Assembly (NCBI GenBank): GCA_946122785.1 | Contig: CAMGYJ010000002.1 | Coordinates: 55,577,703 to 55,641,702 of the forward strand | Source: Linum tenue | Taxonomy: Eukaryota > Streptophyta > Magnoliopsida > Malpighiales > Linaceae | Direction of reading: 5' to 3' | Length of the DNA: 64,000 bases | Shown here: one piece after another, positions 11,151 through 22,143 of the stretch | How the letters are laid out: every line of letters begins with the position of its first letter | Position numbering within the stretch: position 1 is the stretch's first letter | Translations under genes and position numbers: made by a program | Notes under the pieces: model-generated | The model's input: only the letters and a program-made list of their open reading frames with translations | Database searches by the model: none | What the model was told of the DNA's origin: nothing

Positions 11151-12503
11151 CTATCCCAACATGAGCTTCTCGAGCCTATCAACTCTGCTCATATCTTCAG
11201 TTTGGTTGTTAGAGGTTCCACTTGATTGACCCTGATATTGAGGTCGTGCTTGATAGCCAGGTGGGCCTTGATTTTGTGGCCTTCTATCGAAATCCTTGCT
11301 GGGATTATAGTAAGTGGGTTGGGGCCGCTGATTCGGATATGGATGTTGTGGAGGATTTTGCCCAAAGTGTGGACGAATAACTGCAGCAGGTGCTCCGCCT
11401 GGGTTTTGATAGTTGTTGTTGTTGTTGAGGCGATTGTTGTTGTTGAATGATCCTCCTTGACGATTTTGTGGGTACCCCTGTCCCACGTAGTCAACCTTTT
11501 CTTTGCGAGATCGACCAAAGTTGCGACAGTCTATACTGTTGTGATCTTTTCCATCACACCAATCACACTCAAAGATTTCAGCTACTGGTGGTGAGATTGT
11601 AGAAGTCCTCAACTCAAAAAGTTGTTGGGTGATTGCCTCCATCTGTAGCATCATAGCTGTCTGAAAGTCAGATGACTCTTGGACATTATTTATAGAAACT
11701 GGGCGAGGAGCAGTTCTTCTTGCCCAATTTCTTGTCTTGGCTGCTATATCCGCATAATGTGTCATGGCTGCATCAGCTGTTAGTTGAGTAATATCACCAT
11801 CTGCTGCTTGGTTGATGAGGATTGTTGTGGCATCATCTAGACCTTTTCCGAAGATGTCGGCAAGCTGCTCTTGTCCGAACCCATGGTGAGGGCATGAATG
11901 AAGTAATCCTTGGAATCGTCTCCAGGCGTCATATAGTGGTTCTCCACTTCGTTGGCGAAAGTGAGATATTCTTTCCTTGATTTCGTCTGTCTTCCATGGA
12001 GGAAAGTATTCTTCCACGAAAGCTTGTGCTAGATCGTCCCAGGTGGTGAAGGTTCCTGGTGCTTGAGAGTCAAGCCATGACTTAGCTCTTCCTCTAAGTG
12101 AGAAAGGAAAAATTCGTAGCCTGATAGCATCTGCTGTGACTCCTTGGTGTTGGACGGAGTCACAAATTTCCAGAAAGACTTGTACATGATGGACGGGGTT
12201 GTCATCGTCCTTTCCTTCAAACTGACCGGCGTTCTGCACCATCTGGATTGTGCTATGACGTAGTTCGAAGTTCGCTGTTGTGATGGGTGGTCTAGTAATG
12301 CTGGAGGCAATACCAGATGCGCTTGGTTTAGCGAAATCGCCCAATGTTCTTTGACGGGCTGCCATGATGTTCTTTTCTTCCTTCACCTCCTTATAGTCTT
12401 CAAATTCTGTCTCACTATCTCCGACTTCAGAGGGATTGCTCACTGTCTCGTACACAACTTCTTCAAGTTTTCGTTTGTAAAATCTGGTATTTGGTCGATT
12501 CAT
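11151..12503 (-). CDS. gag: E1 gag: capsid-nucleocapsid protein
   Basis: 450 aa from the ATG at 12501-12503; the open frame extends 26 codons upstream, but that part is hydrophobic and unlike gag. The central region carries the retrotransposon gag domain (for example AIRLRIFPFSLRGRAKSWLD and EEYFPPWKTDEIKERISHF), which forms the virus-like particle. One CX2CX4HX4C knuckle (CDWCDGKDHNSIDC) lies near residue 335 and is followed by an Asn/Gln/Pro-rich tail. The tail ends at a TAG that is in frame with pol. Either this is a recent nonsense mutation in a fused gag-pol, or the stop is read through; E2 has no stop at this point, which favours mutation. Confidence 0.9.
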   Translation of the reverse strand: MNRPNTRFYKRKLEEVVYETVSNPSEVGDSETEFEDYKEVKEEKNIMAARQRTLGDFAKPSASGIASSITRPPITTANFELRHSTIQMVQNAGQFEGKDDDNPVHHVQVFLEICDSVQHQGVTADAIRLRIFPFSLRGRAKSWLDSQAPGTFTTWDDLAQAFVEEYFPPWKTDEIKERISHFRQRSGEPLYDAWRRFQGLLHSCPHHGFGQEQLADIFGKGLDDATTILINQAADGDITQLTADAAMTHYADIAAKTRNWARRTAPRPVSINNVQESSDFQTAMMLQMEAITQQLFELRTSTISPPVAEIFECDWCDGKDHNSIDCRNFGRSRKEKVDYVGQGYPQNRQGGSFNNNNRLNNNNNYQNPGGAPAAVIRPHFGQNPPQHPYPNQRPQPTYYNPSKDFDRRPQNQGPPGYQARPQYQGQSSGTSNNQTEDMSRVDRLEKLMLG

Positions 12504-12614
12504 AAAAGGAATCCTGAATAAAAAACAAAAACAGTAAAAACCCGTGAAAAGCAAGGTAGGAAAAATAATAAAATAATACAAGGAAATAATTCTTTTTCAC
12601 ACAACGAGAAAAGT

Positions 12615-12631
12615 CCCCGGCAACGGCGCCA
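12615..12631 (-). promoter_or_regulatory. E1 primer-binding site, tRNA-Asp type
   Basis: On the element strand TGGCGCCGTTGCCGGGG lies five bases inside the 5' LTR. This sequence is the form known from Athila elements, complementary to the 3' end of tRNA-Asp. E2 has the identical 17 bases at 40892-40908. Confidence 0.88.
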
Positions 12632-12636
12632 AAATT

Positions 12637-14566
12637 TGATGTCGCTAAAAGCGCATGCAAAGATAATCCAGAAAGTGAAACTTAATGAAGTCGTATTTCC
12701 CTAGAGTCTTTTCTGTTGCCTTACTCAAGTATTAGTGATCTAATATATAACGAACTGGTTGATTTATTTAGACAATGGTTTGGAAAAGTTGTTTGGATTA
12801 GTTTCCCCCTCGATGTTTCATCCCGAATAAACTCAATTTAATTAACAAGTTTTAATAAGAATTTCATCCCATCGTAATTTCCAAAATTGAATTCATGCAA
12901 TTTCATACCAATGAATTCGTTCAGCTTCCAATTACTAATCTCGGTTTTCACGTCATATTAAATGATTGAAAATTGATAGATGAAGACCCAAATTACATTC
13001 AAGATGGACCACACAAATCAATCCTGATTTCTCATGAATTTTACCTGAATGGTACTTGTGTTTGGCGATCAAGGAGTCGGAGTGCTGTTTCTAGACGACT
13101 CTGTCTTCCAACAATTTCCTAAATGGAGGGTCTCTCCTCTCATCCGGGAACAAGATAAACGAACACAAGAGATGTTAATTTGTCATAAATCCGTTAGTTA
13201 AATCGTTTTAAAAGAGTTGAAATCTTTAACTTCATTGAGGGTTCCACCATTCCAAACAACGTGTTTTTTTAGTTCTTCATTAAAACGGACGAAGGGCGGA
13301 AAGATATAGTTATCTCAAGTGAGGTAACCAATCGTATAAACCTGACCCCACTCCAAAAATAAATATAAGTATAGTATAAATTGGACGAAAGGGCGGAAGG
13401 ACTTAGCTAACTCAAGTGAGCTAGCTAATCGTATAAACCAAACCCCAATCCGAAAATATAAATATGGGGATACAGAAGGGCTTAACTAACTCAAGTGAGC
13501 TAGCTAATCGTATAAACCAAATCCCCACTCAAAAGGTAGATATGGGAGTAGGGCGGTAGTCCGTCCCCATTTAACCCATGATAGTAACAACGTGAAAATT
13601 AAACACATAAGAGTATAAAAGTTACCAAAACCTTGTTGTTGACCAAGCGAAAAAACGAGAATAGAGTAAGTACGTTATACCAATAAATCACCTAGAAGTT
13701 AAATAAACTTCTTATGGTAATTTACGAATGTAACATATTACCACTAATCTCAAGAATTGGAACCATTATCGTATAAAGCATATGACTTTGGATTGAAACA
13801 CAAATATTACAACGAAGATTTGGCAGAGTTTCGACAAGGAAGAAATGAAATGGAAATAGCAAGAAGAGAAAGGATTCTATCGTCCAAAAATGAGTCTCCC
13901 CATTTGCCTCTGTACGCTGCTTTTTATAGAGCAAGCTAGCTAGTCCAAATAAATCAACAAGAGCCCTCCTTTGAAGTTTACAGTTGGTTGCCTTAAATTG
14001 CTGCACCTAACAGCTGCTTGCTTGAGCTAGTTGCTTGGGGAGGAGCCGTGGCCTCCGAATTCACCAGCTAGCTTTTCATTCTCCCACCTCACCGCAGCAA
14101 ATTAATGGTCACAAGGAGACCAGCTTGCTTCCAATTTGTCGTTCTTACTCCCAATTGAAGAGCTGCTAGCTTCAGCACCCTGCTTGTTTGGAAGCCCCGT
14201 ATAATTGAGCTGCTAGCTTACAATAATGGACCAGCTTGCTTTTCCAATTTGGACCAGCCTGCTTGAGCTGCATGCTTGTACTTTCAGCACCCTGCTTGCT
14301 TGGTTGCATGGGGTACAAATTTGATAATTTTGATTACTCATCTCGAGCACACAATCCCATCTCCAACGTTGGTTCGTCATTTCTCCTTTTCAATCATTAT
14401 TTGAGACGAGTTGACCCTTTTCTCTCCTACATGTCTCTGAATATCCTGAAACATCAAAACACACAAAACCAAACGTAAAACTGGAAAACAACTGAACTTA
14501 TTTTGTGTTACAAGCCAGTTGGATACTTAAATGTGGGAATAAATATGTGTATTTCTAGGCATATCA
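12637..14566 (-). repeat. E1 5' LTR (1930 bp)
   Basis: Second copy of the same LTR. The primer-binding site lies five bases inside it, which makes this the upstream LTR of the minus-strand element. The AGCTG target duplication follows at 14567-14571. Confidence 0.93.
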
Positions 14567-16307
14567 AGCTGCCAGGATTACACTTGCTCAATCAGTACTA
14601 TCCTCTTTGCCGGCTTACACGATGCAGACCTCGTTTCTCCCCGCGAGTGTTAGAAACTATGTTGACAAGAAGATCAGAGCTTTTGTTTGGGGAAGTTCGT
14701 AGATGGGGAAAAAGATCCACCTTGTTGACTGGAGTACGGTTTGCAGACCTAAAGAGGAAGGTGGGTTGGGTTTGCGAACGGCTACGAGGATGAACGAAGC
14801 TTTTATGCTAAAGATCGCTTGGCGCCTCCTCTCAGAACCAGAAGCTTTATGGGCACGGGTTGTCAGGGCCAAATACTTACGAGAGAGAGGCGGAGGATGG
14901 CAGCCGCGGACATCAGGGAGAATCTCGAACTTGTGGCGAGGGGTTTTACGGGTTATCCACCTACTTCCGGAGGCCCTCATGTGGAACATCAAAAATCGGA
15001 AAAGTGTACGCTTCTGGGAAGACAAATGGTTATATGATGGTCCCCCATTGGGCGATATGGCGGGGGACTTACCGAAGGTAGCGAGGTCCTTGTCGGTGGC
15101 GGACATGGTGCTGAACGGTGAATGGAATGTGCAGTATATTCAGGCCTTTCTCCCCCAACAGGTGGTGCAACAGGTCCTACTATACCCGCCACCCAATGAA
15201 ACAGAGGCGGATGTGCCGCTGTGGAGACTTACTGACTCGGGAAAATTCTCAGTCAAACCAGCCTATGAACTCACAGATGAAGAATATATGCCATCCGGGA
15301 GTCGTGCGTTGTGGAAGTCAATATGGCGAGCTCCGACTACCCAGCGTATACGGTCTTTTCTTTGGCTAGCAACCCACCGCAGGCTGCTCACTAATGAAGA
15401 AAGGAAGAGACACCACTTAACTAATGACGACAGCTGCTCCATCTGCGGAAAGGGTCCGGAATCCACTCTCCACGTGCTTCGGGATTGCCCCTACGCAAGG
15501 GCGGTGCGGACGGGCTTCTTGGAAGGGGAGGATGATGAAGCATTCTTCCAGAAGAACATGGATAGGTGGTTGCTACACTACTTGACAGGGAGAGGCCGGA
15601 AGGTGGATGCTACGCTCTTTGCAATAGTTTGCTGGTCACTTTGGAAAAATAGAAATACATGGGTCTTTGAAAAAGCTATTGGGTCAGAAGTGGAAGTTCA
15701 AAAACGTGCGGATTGGTGGTATCATCAAATTCAGCTAGCATGGGCGAAAGAAAAGGATATAGAACCAGATGGAAGGACGAGAAGAAGGGAACTCATAGCC
15801 TGGACGCCACCTCCGAGAGACTGGCTCTGCCTAAACTGTGATGGGTCGGTGGTGTATGCTCAGGGAAGCGCTGCAGCAGGAGGGGTGCTACGTAAAGATG
15901 ATGGGCGGTTTGTCCGAGCTTTCACGTCTAACTTGGGGGGAGGTTCTATCACGAGATCGGAACTGATGGGGATTGAAATCGGATTGAGGATGGCTTGGGA
16001 AGAGGGCGCAAGGCAAGTGGAAGTGCAGACTGACTTGAGAACTGCTCTGGAGATGATTCGGGAGTCCGCCGGGACGCATCCGCACCACATCTTGATCTCC
16101 TAGATTCGGCAGCTGTTGAGTAGAGACTGGCAGGTGGAGCTCAAGCATGTTTTCAGGGAGGGGAGCGTGGCAGCAGACTTTCTAGCCTCGCTGGGGCATT
16201 CTCTTAGCGTGGGCGAGCATACGTTCACGGCACCATCCCCGACGTTGAATCACCTACTGCTCTATGATGTAATGGGTATCCAGACCCCTCGCTTTGTGTT
16301 AAACTAA
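14567..16307 (+). pseudogene. LINE ORF2, 3' half: thumb, zinc-binding region and RNase H
   Basis: Reading resumes at the duplicated AGCTG with the conserved segment that follows the RT core (RITLAQSVLSSLPAYTMQTS). A TAG at 14700-14702 breaks it, and a long open stretch (14703-16103) follows. That stretch holds a zf-RVT type region with the Cys/His pattern around SICGKGPESTLHVLRDC (about 15435-15490), then an RNase H domain beginning LNCDGS (about 15832) with the conserved Glu in TRSELMGIEIG. A second TAG at 16101-16103 interrupts the last helix, and the frame continues to a stop at 16305-16307. RNase H at the ORF2 C-terminus is typical of plant L1 LINEs. Confidence 0.87.
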
Positions 16308-16524
16308 TCGGTTGGAGCGTCGTCTCGCTCCGTCCTATTACCAAAAAAACTAACATGATTTAGGGATAAGATATACTATACTATATTGTAACTCTTAATG
16401 AGTAAATCATATGATCTGATTCTCTAAACCCTCGTGTGGTACATCGAATATATATGTTGGATATGTATTTCGACGAATCAAAACCTTTGATTATTTTTTA
16501 CTATAATAATTAATACTATTAGTA

Positions 16525-16525
<1 letters not shown>

Positions 16526-16574
<49 letters not shown>
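16526..16574. repeat. (TAA)n microsatellite
   Basis: About sixteen uninterrupted TAA units lie directly before the reverse-transcriptase pseudogene. A shorter, interrupted TAA/TAG tract occurs at its far end (19763-19799). Confidence 0.95.
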
Positions 16575-16577
<3 letters not shown>

Positions 16578-17330
16578 AAGTTTGGGCCTTTTGCTTTTTG
16601 CTTTGGTGCTGCATCCTTTGGCGTGCAAGATCATAGACTCTTTTGATATGAGTATACAGGTTTGGTATTTGGATGATGGCACCGTTGTGGGGGACACTTT
16701 GGTTGTGGGGATGGTCTTAGACATGATTATGGAAGAATGGCCTCAACTAGGCTTTCACCTAAATGTGGGTAGGACGGAGTTTTTTTTGTCCTGTTGAGGA
16801 TCCTAGGAGTCGACTTCCAGGTGCTTTCCCCTCTTCTATTACCATTCTGAGTGGTCCTGTAAGTTTTTGTCCTGATTTTAGCAGTGAGCTTGTGGCAAAG
16901 AGAGCTACCACGACTGACGAGCTTTCTAAACTCTACTTTGCTTTGCATACTTGGTCCCTTATGGGTTTGAGTCGGCCCAACTATCTTTTGGCACAACTCT
17001 TCGTTCCAGTTTAGAACGTATTGTCACTGCTTCTAAACCCGGGTTTGGTTATTGGTAGTGGCAGCTTGCCACCTTCCTTTTTCATTTAGGAGGGCTTGGG
17101 GTTTATGTTGCTCAAGATGTCATGCATTATGTTTTTTTTGGCATCTCGTTTGCAGTCTGATGAGTTGTAGTCATATCTCCTACGTCCTTTGGTATTTTAT
17201 CTCCTGACCCTATCTTTGATGATGCACTATGCACCTTTAATGAGTTTACAGGTCTTGATATTTGTTCGAGTCTACTTGTACACATATTACCCTGTTTTCC
17301 TTAGATGTTTGAGGAACTTTCACTCCGTGA
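16575..17330 (+). pseudogene. Reverse-transcriptase pseudogene, first part
   Basis: Frame 16573-16797 reads LGLLLFALVLHPL, then the catalytic YLDDGT box, then LGFHLNVGRTEFF, which is the palm domain of a non-LTR-type reverse transcriptase. After a stop at 16795-16797, shifted frames continue with a recognisable downstream segment (around 17010-17110, GGLGVYVAQD). Many stops and frame changes show it is long dead. From memory it belongs to a plant family whose members pair this RT with a distinctive C-terminal region, found here at 18881-19800. The lineage of the RT is not assigned. An LTR-like piece interrupts it at about 17330. Confidence 0.7.
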
Positions 17331-18880
17331 GGTTCTATTTTATGCTAGTTTGTGCTTGTTTTTAGTATGTTTCAGATCCTAGCAGGTGGAATCGACCTCG
17401 GGAACGAAAGTTGGACGAAAAGGGGCGAAAACGGATCAAAGGGGAGCAATCAGCAGGAGTTCAAGGTGGAGGCTAGGAGTTCAAGGTCAGTCCGATCGTG
17501 ATGACAAGGCACAGACCGTGAAGTGCATGAAGTCCAGAGAAGATTTTCCATCTCGCGGGCATTCGGGATATCACAGTCACTCGAACATGATAATCTGCTC
17601 CAAACCGTGAAGAGCATTAATGAAACGACGTGCTTTTGTTAGGATTACGGTTTGAGCTTATAGTTCACAAAAGTGTACTGAGACCGTGAAAAGCCATCGA
17701 TCTGGGTATAAAATGGGAGTTAAGTTGAAAGAGGAGGAGAACCTAGTGTGAGAAAAACTTCTTCTTCTTTAGACTTCTAGAGAGAGAAAGTGACAAACAG
17801 GAGAAGAGAAGAAGGTTAGGATTTCATCCAAGCTCCAAGATTTGGGAATCTCATCCTCCTAGTTTGATCTTCACACCAAAGGAAGAAGACATCCCTCTCG
17901 TGATGGTCTCTTCTCTTCTCCTTTGTGTATTCCCACAACTTAGCATGAAGTAGTCATTTCTTTCACTTTGGTGTTTGTAAACCCTAACTAGAATTATGTG
18001 AATGTTTGTATGGATTGAATGATTTGTGTGTGATTGTTTTTTAATACAAGTATTGAGGTATTTTCATGAAGGTTGTGTTGTGTTTTCCATTTCCAACTCT
18101 TATGCCAATTTGACCTAGGTAGAGGGAAATTCCCTTCTTGCTAAGAGGCTTTTAAAAAATAGAATTCCTTGGCCAAACTGAGTCACCTACTTAGGTCAAA
18201 ATAGGACAAACCTCATACTACGTGTTAGCACCTTCAGTAGGTTGTATCTTGGCCATTCGGACTACGGTTCAAGGGAGAATCATAAGAAACCCTTAGGGCC
18301 TGTTTACTTTCATTTCTGTTTCCTGTTTTTGAGAAAACAGATTGTTGAAAACATATGGAAAAAATATTTTTTCATGTCCGAAAACAGCAGGAAGTTGCAA
18401 CTTTCTGTTTTCCTAGTTGGAAACGAATAGAAAACAGAATGAAAAGTAAACAAGTTTTCTCGTTTCGGTTGTCAAATTTATGACATGAAAACAGAAAACA
18501 GAAAACGAAAATAGAAGTGAACAGGGCCTTAGTCGGTTGGCCAAGATAGCTCTTTGGTAGCTTTATTTGATATCCCTTGGCCTAGTGCCCGAGAGAGTGA
18601 AGCTTGTTCACTTGTTGCGCTTCCCTACAGTTTACAACCGCTTTTACCACACATTTGTATTTGGTTCAACAAATCATGATCACTAGCTAGGGGGAACAAC
18701 ACCCAGGTAAATCCTTCTCATTGGTGTTCAAAACCATTCATTTCCAATTGCTTTTAATCATAGTCCATAGTTTTAACCAAAATTCGATTGGTAGATAATG
18801 TTTTAAATAGTTGAAGTAGGGGTACATGGATCGGATCGGATTTGACTTTTAAAACATATTTGCCCTATATTGCACCAGGC
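17331..18880 (+). mobile_element. LTR-like insertion in the RT pseudogene, boundaries uncertain
   Basis: The sequence from about 17350 resembles the LTR starting at 62667: both have TAGCAGGTGGAA followed by GAAAGTTGGACGAAAAGG, and both are sprinkled with GACCGTGAA words. A transcript-leader-like stretch follows (CT-rich 17757-17960, then GTTTGTAAACCCTAACTAG). The pseudogene reading is broken between about 17330 and 18890, so this is most likely a solo or truncated LTR. I could not find a convincing target duplication, and the left end appears truncated. A Tourist-like MITE lies inside it. Confidence 0.45.
18296..18528. mobile_element. 233-bp Tourist-like (PIF/Harbinger) MITE
   Basis: Long imperfect terminal inverted repeats start GGGCCTGTTTACTTTCATTT on the left and GGCCCTGTTCACTTCTATTT on the right (reverse complement, from one base inside). 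The flanking trinucleotide TTA is duplicated at 18293-18295 and 18529-18531, the usual PIF/Harbinger target. It has no coding capacity. A decayed relative lies at about 21600-21803. Confidence 0.85.
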
Positions 18881-19800
18881 TAGGGTTTATACTTGGATCT
18901 GAGTCGGGATTTTAATTTTGATATTCGGGACGAGTAAGATATCTTAAGTGATCCTAGTGAAGTTGCTTCCCCAAAACTTGAAGAAATTGAAAAACATATA
19001 TTTTCGCTTAGGTTGCTGCTACTTCGGATTTTGTTATCTCGTTGACTACGCATCAGGTTCCTTTGTGGGAGTCTCAACATATTGTGTGTTGTTCCTATTG
19101 TTGGGTTGGGCTAGACTATGAATGGAAGGACATATCGTAGTGTGATTAGTTATCGACTGTGTCCCATTGTTTTCGATATCTAGGCCCTATCCTGCCTGTT
19201 CCCGTATCTTTGATGGTGATGTCTTTGGGGATCATGTTGTATCTTGTGCTGGTACTGTGGGCGTTAAGAATTGACATAACCTCGTTCGTTACACCTTATT
19301 GGACATCAGTTACAAGTATGGGATTTCTGCTGGTAAGGAGGTTGATATCGGTTTGGTTGATGGGCATGGCATACCCCTTCGCCATGCGGATTTGTTGTTT
19401 TATTCCTAGGACAAGGGGCGAGATGTGTGTATCGATCTGACTAGGTCTTTACCTTTGAATCAGGCTGGGTTGACTGGTTTTGTGTCGGTCCGAGTTGTTG
19501 CTGATGCTGCTGAGCGAAATTGTGCCAAGTATCTAAACTTGTGCATGGCGAGTGGTTATGGTTTCCTGCTTTTTTCTTCGTTGAGAGAGTTGGATACGAA
19601 CGCTGTGACTTTGCTCAAGCGAATCCATAAATTCTCCGTGTCTCAAAATGTTGGAGATGGACGGCCACATACATTTTTTACACTTACCTTTGCTTTAGCT
19701 AAGGAAGTGAGCCCAAATTTATATCTCGATTGCCCTGTAATTTTTTATAAAAGATTTTATTATAATAATAGTAGTAGTAATAATAATAAAATAATAATGT
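18881..19800 (+). pseudogene. Reverse-transcriptase family pseudogene, C-terminal part
   Basis: Conceptual reading in changing frames gives segments such as DPSEVASPKLEEIEKHIF (about 18951-19004), ISAGKEVDIGLVDGHGIPLR (about 19327-19386) and VVADAAERNCAKYLNLCMA (about 19495-19551). I recognise these as the C-terminal region that accompanies the YLDD-type RT in a plant repeat family. At least three frame changes and several stops are present. It ends close to a TAA/TAG tract at 19763-19799. The identification rests on recall, and a profile search would be decisive. Confidence 0.5.
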
Positions 19801-21599
19801 CTCCCGCGTGTGCTCAACTAAGAAACAAAGAGCATTAATTTAGTAATATGTTGTTTGGTTGCACATAGTGTGGCCGGCACATGTAGGGTTGGTTTTGGTT
19901 GCCGTCCTGTCCCTTTGATTGAGATCTGTTTCTCTATCAATCAACGTTACATGTTCATCCTAGCCTCCTCAAATCGCTTTTCTATTCTGTTGTTTTGTTG
20001 TTTATATCATTCATTCGCTCCATCATTTCCATTCATTACCGGCGTGGTTACTGCGATAAAGATGTTTGAAAGATACCAAAAGGGCATGTTAATTACTACG
20101 AAATGTGGTAACTTGTTAGTCATCCACACCAAGTTTTCTGGGGGTTTTCTAGATATGGTAAATAAGGTCGAATAAACTATGATATACTACTCTAAATAAA
20201 GAATTAGTTCTTGACTTGATAATTCATTTACATTTAGTTATAGTTTCTCGTATTCGAAACTAGTCCACTGGATTAGTTCATGTTTATACAAAATTTAGTT
20301 CAATTTATTTGAAATAATGTGTAAGAGATATCATAATATTCTTTTGACTTTTTTTTGGAATGAAACACACACGCACAACACTAATGACTTATTGAATGGA
20401 ATGCTAACGTGTATAAATCTACTTTTGGCATTTCCTTTGATTACCGGCTTTAATCGTATCCCCCCAAATCCAACCTCTTAGTTTAGTTAGTAATTAAGCT
20501 TTTGAGTGTTGGGGAGAAGTGAAATGATCACCCACGTGTAAACGAATATGCTTTTAACTACATTGAATTGTCTTCCGAATTGCCTACACAAGTACCCCAT
20601 CTCATGGAGGCAAGGAGGCAAAATGTGTTCTTTTTATTTGTTCTGTTCTTTTTTAACTTTTGTCTTGTTCTCACTATTTTATCTTCCAAATTTCGATGGC
20701 CATTGTCTCCTTCAATTATGCATGGAGAGCATTACTCCATGTGTGTGGCAAAGTTAGAAAGTCATTAACAATTTACTTTCATTTTTTTTTTCTTGTGATT
20801 GTGGCAACATAAAATATAATTTGATAGAAATAAAGTTATCATTTTCTGAGAAAAAAAAACATGAAAATGAGAACCTAATATCTGAAATTTTTGCTGAATT
20901 CTGAAACTAATCATGAACCAAATGATGGTAGATTTTTTATATCAAAGTAAGAAAAAATTGAATGATCTAACTAATAAAAATGATAAAAGTAAAAGTATTA
21001 AATATGAAAAGGATATGACACTTTTATTTTATTAGAGAAGACATCAGATAAATTTAAAATTTATTGCATTTTTAAATCAAATAACATATTGTATGATAGA
21101 AATGCATTTCATAATTTTTTTAGTTAATTTAGGTATTCATTTTGAAATGATATATTTTTTGTTTGAAATACAAATGAATTTATTTTAATGACATATTTTG
21201 GATAAGTTGTGCAATGGTAAAATTGTTACTTCTCAAACTCCATGTCATGTAGTTGGTGCATGCTTTCAATGATTGATTTTGAATACACACATTGTTCTAG
21301 GTAATTTAGTTATTCAATTAATGTATTCCAAACATGACTTTAAAGTTCAATTCAATTATTTTGTACAGATTTGAATATACCATTCCAAATAGGAATTCAA
21401 TTTCAAATAAATTTCGTACGGTAATTCATTTTGAATTGAAATAAATTATTGATTTATTTGGTTTCAAATAGTCTATAAGGTGAAAATTATATCTAATAAA
21501 ATATATAAGTTCAGTAAATGAGAAAAATTATAGGAGTGAAATAAAATTATTAAAAATAATTGTGAGTAATGTCGTTCAAATGTTTCACCGCGTCGATAA
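19801..21599. other. AT-rich intergenic sequence
   Basis: I see no gene, RNA gene or well-bounded element here. Short open frames (for example 19855-20175 and 20548-20768) have no recognisable domains and are read as chance. Confidence 0.6.
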
Positions 21600-21803
21600 G
21601 AAGAATTTTTTTTAAATCCGAGAAAACAGATGTTGAAAACTGGTGGAAATCATTTCCGAAAGCAGCACGAAGCTACCACTTACTGTTTCCAGAATTGGAA
21701 ACGAACATGAAAGAAAAAGAAAGGTAATTTGGTTTTCTCGTTTCCTTTACCAGATTTATTGAATGAAAACCGGAAACAAAAAATTGAAAGTGAACATGTC
21801 TTA
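21600..21803. mobile_element. Decayed second copy of the Tourist-like MITE
   Basis: Stretches line up with 18296-18528 in order: GAGAAAACAG, TGTTGAAAAC, CCGAAAGCAGCACGAAG, TGGAAACGAA, TTTTCTCGTTTC and AAGTGAACA, ending at TTA (21801-21803). The left terminus is eroded and the start coordinate is approximate. Confidence 0.65.
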
Positions 21804-21915
21804 AACGTCTAAGTCATATACAGACTACAGTTAAAAATACTCTAGCAAATTGAAAAGTGTAAAGTCAAGCGTTCAAGCCCACAAGTATCGGCAAATCTAC
21901 AAGATATATAATGAC

Positions 21916-22143
21916 AAACCATGGGTTGGAATTGTCCTATTTCAAATTTTGAGGCTTGAGAGTGATTTTAGGAAGGTCATTATTGTCATTGCACCCAGTT
22001 CATCTTTAAATATTAAAAATGTTATCATAAACCATGGGTTGGAATTGTCCCATTTCAAATTTTGAGGCTTGAGAGTGATTTTAGGAAGGTCATTATTGTC
22101 ATTGCACCCAGTTCATCTTTAAATATTAAAAATGTTATCATAA
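21916..22143. repeat. 113-bp tandem duplication, two copies
   Basis: 21916-22028 is repeated at 22029-22141 with one visible mismatch (CCTATTTC against CCCATTTC), and the match runs a few bases further. A much more diverged copy of the same unit is at about 22466-22575. The near identity of the first two copies suggests a recent duplication. Confidence 0.88.

Larger units (their letters stand above)
3346..14566 (-). mobile_element. E1: complete Athila-lineage Ty3/Gypsy LTR retrotransposon
   Basis: The element is flanked by a 5-bp AGCTG duplication and bounded by 1930-bp LTRs that start TG and end CA. In minus orientation the order is 5' LTR (12637-14566), primer-binding site (12615-12631), gag, pol (protease, RT, RNase H, integrase), a long non-coding region, the polypurine tract, and the 3' LTR (3346-5275). 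Long LTRs, a tRNA-Asp-type primer site and the gag type (about 450 aa, CX2CX4HX4C) place it in the Athila branch; this assignment is from family knowledge, not a tree. By eye the LTRs differ at five sites in 1930 bp (about 0.26%). No env-position ORF is visible in 5276-7043. It sits inside the LINE RT domain. Confidence 0.93.
1..16350 (+). mobile_element. L1-type LINE, cut by the window edge and split by Athila-like element E1
   Basis: Two collinear halves (1-3345 and 14567 to about 16350) carry the order expected of a plant L1 LINE: ORF1 with a zinc knuckle, then ORF2 with endonuclease, reverse transcriptase, zinc-binding region and RNase H. E1 interrupts it at 3345/14567, and the 5-bp AGCTG is duplicated at 3341-3345 and 14567-14571, so the LINE reading picks up again exactly after the insertion. 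The 3' end is set near an A-rich stretch at about 16338-16350, and the 5' end lies outside the window. Without E1 about 5.1 kb is present. Several stops and one frameshift show it is dead. I see no clear target duplication for the LINE itself. Confidence 0.88.
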
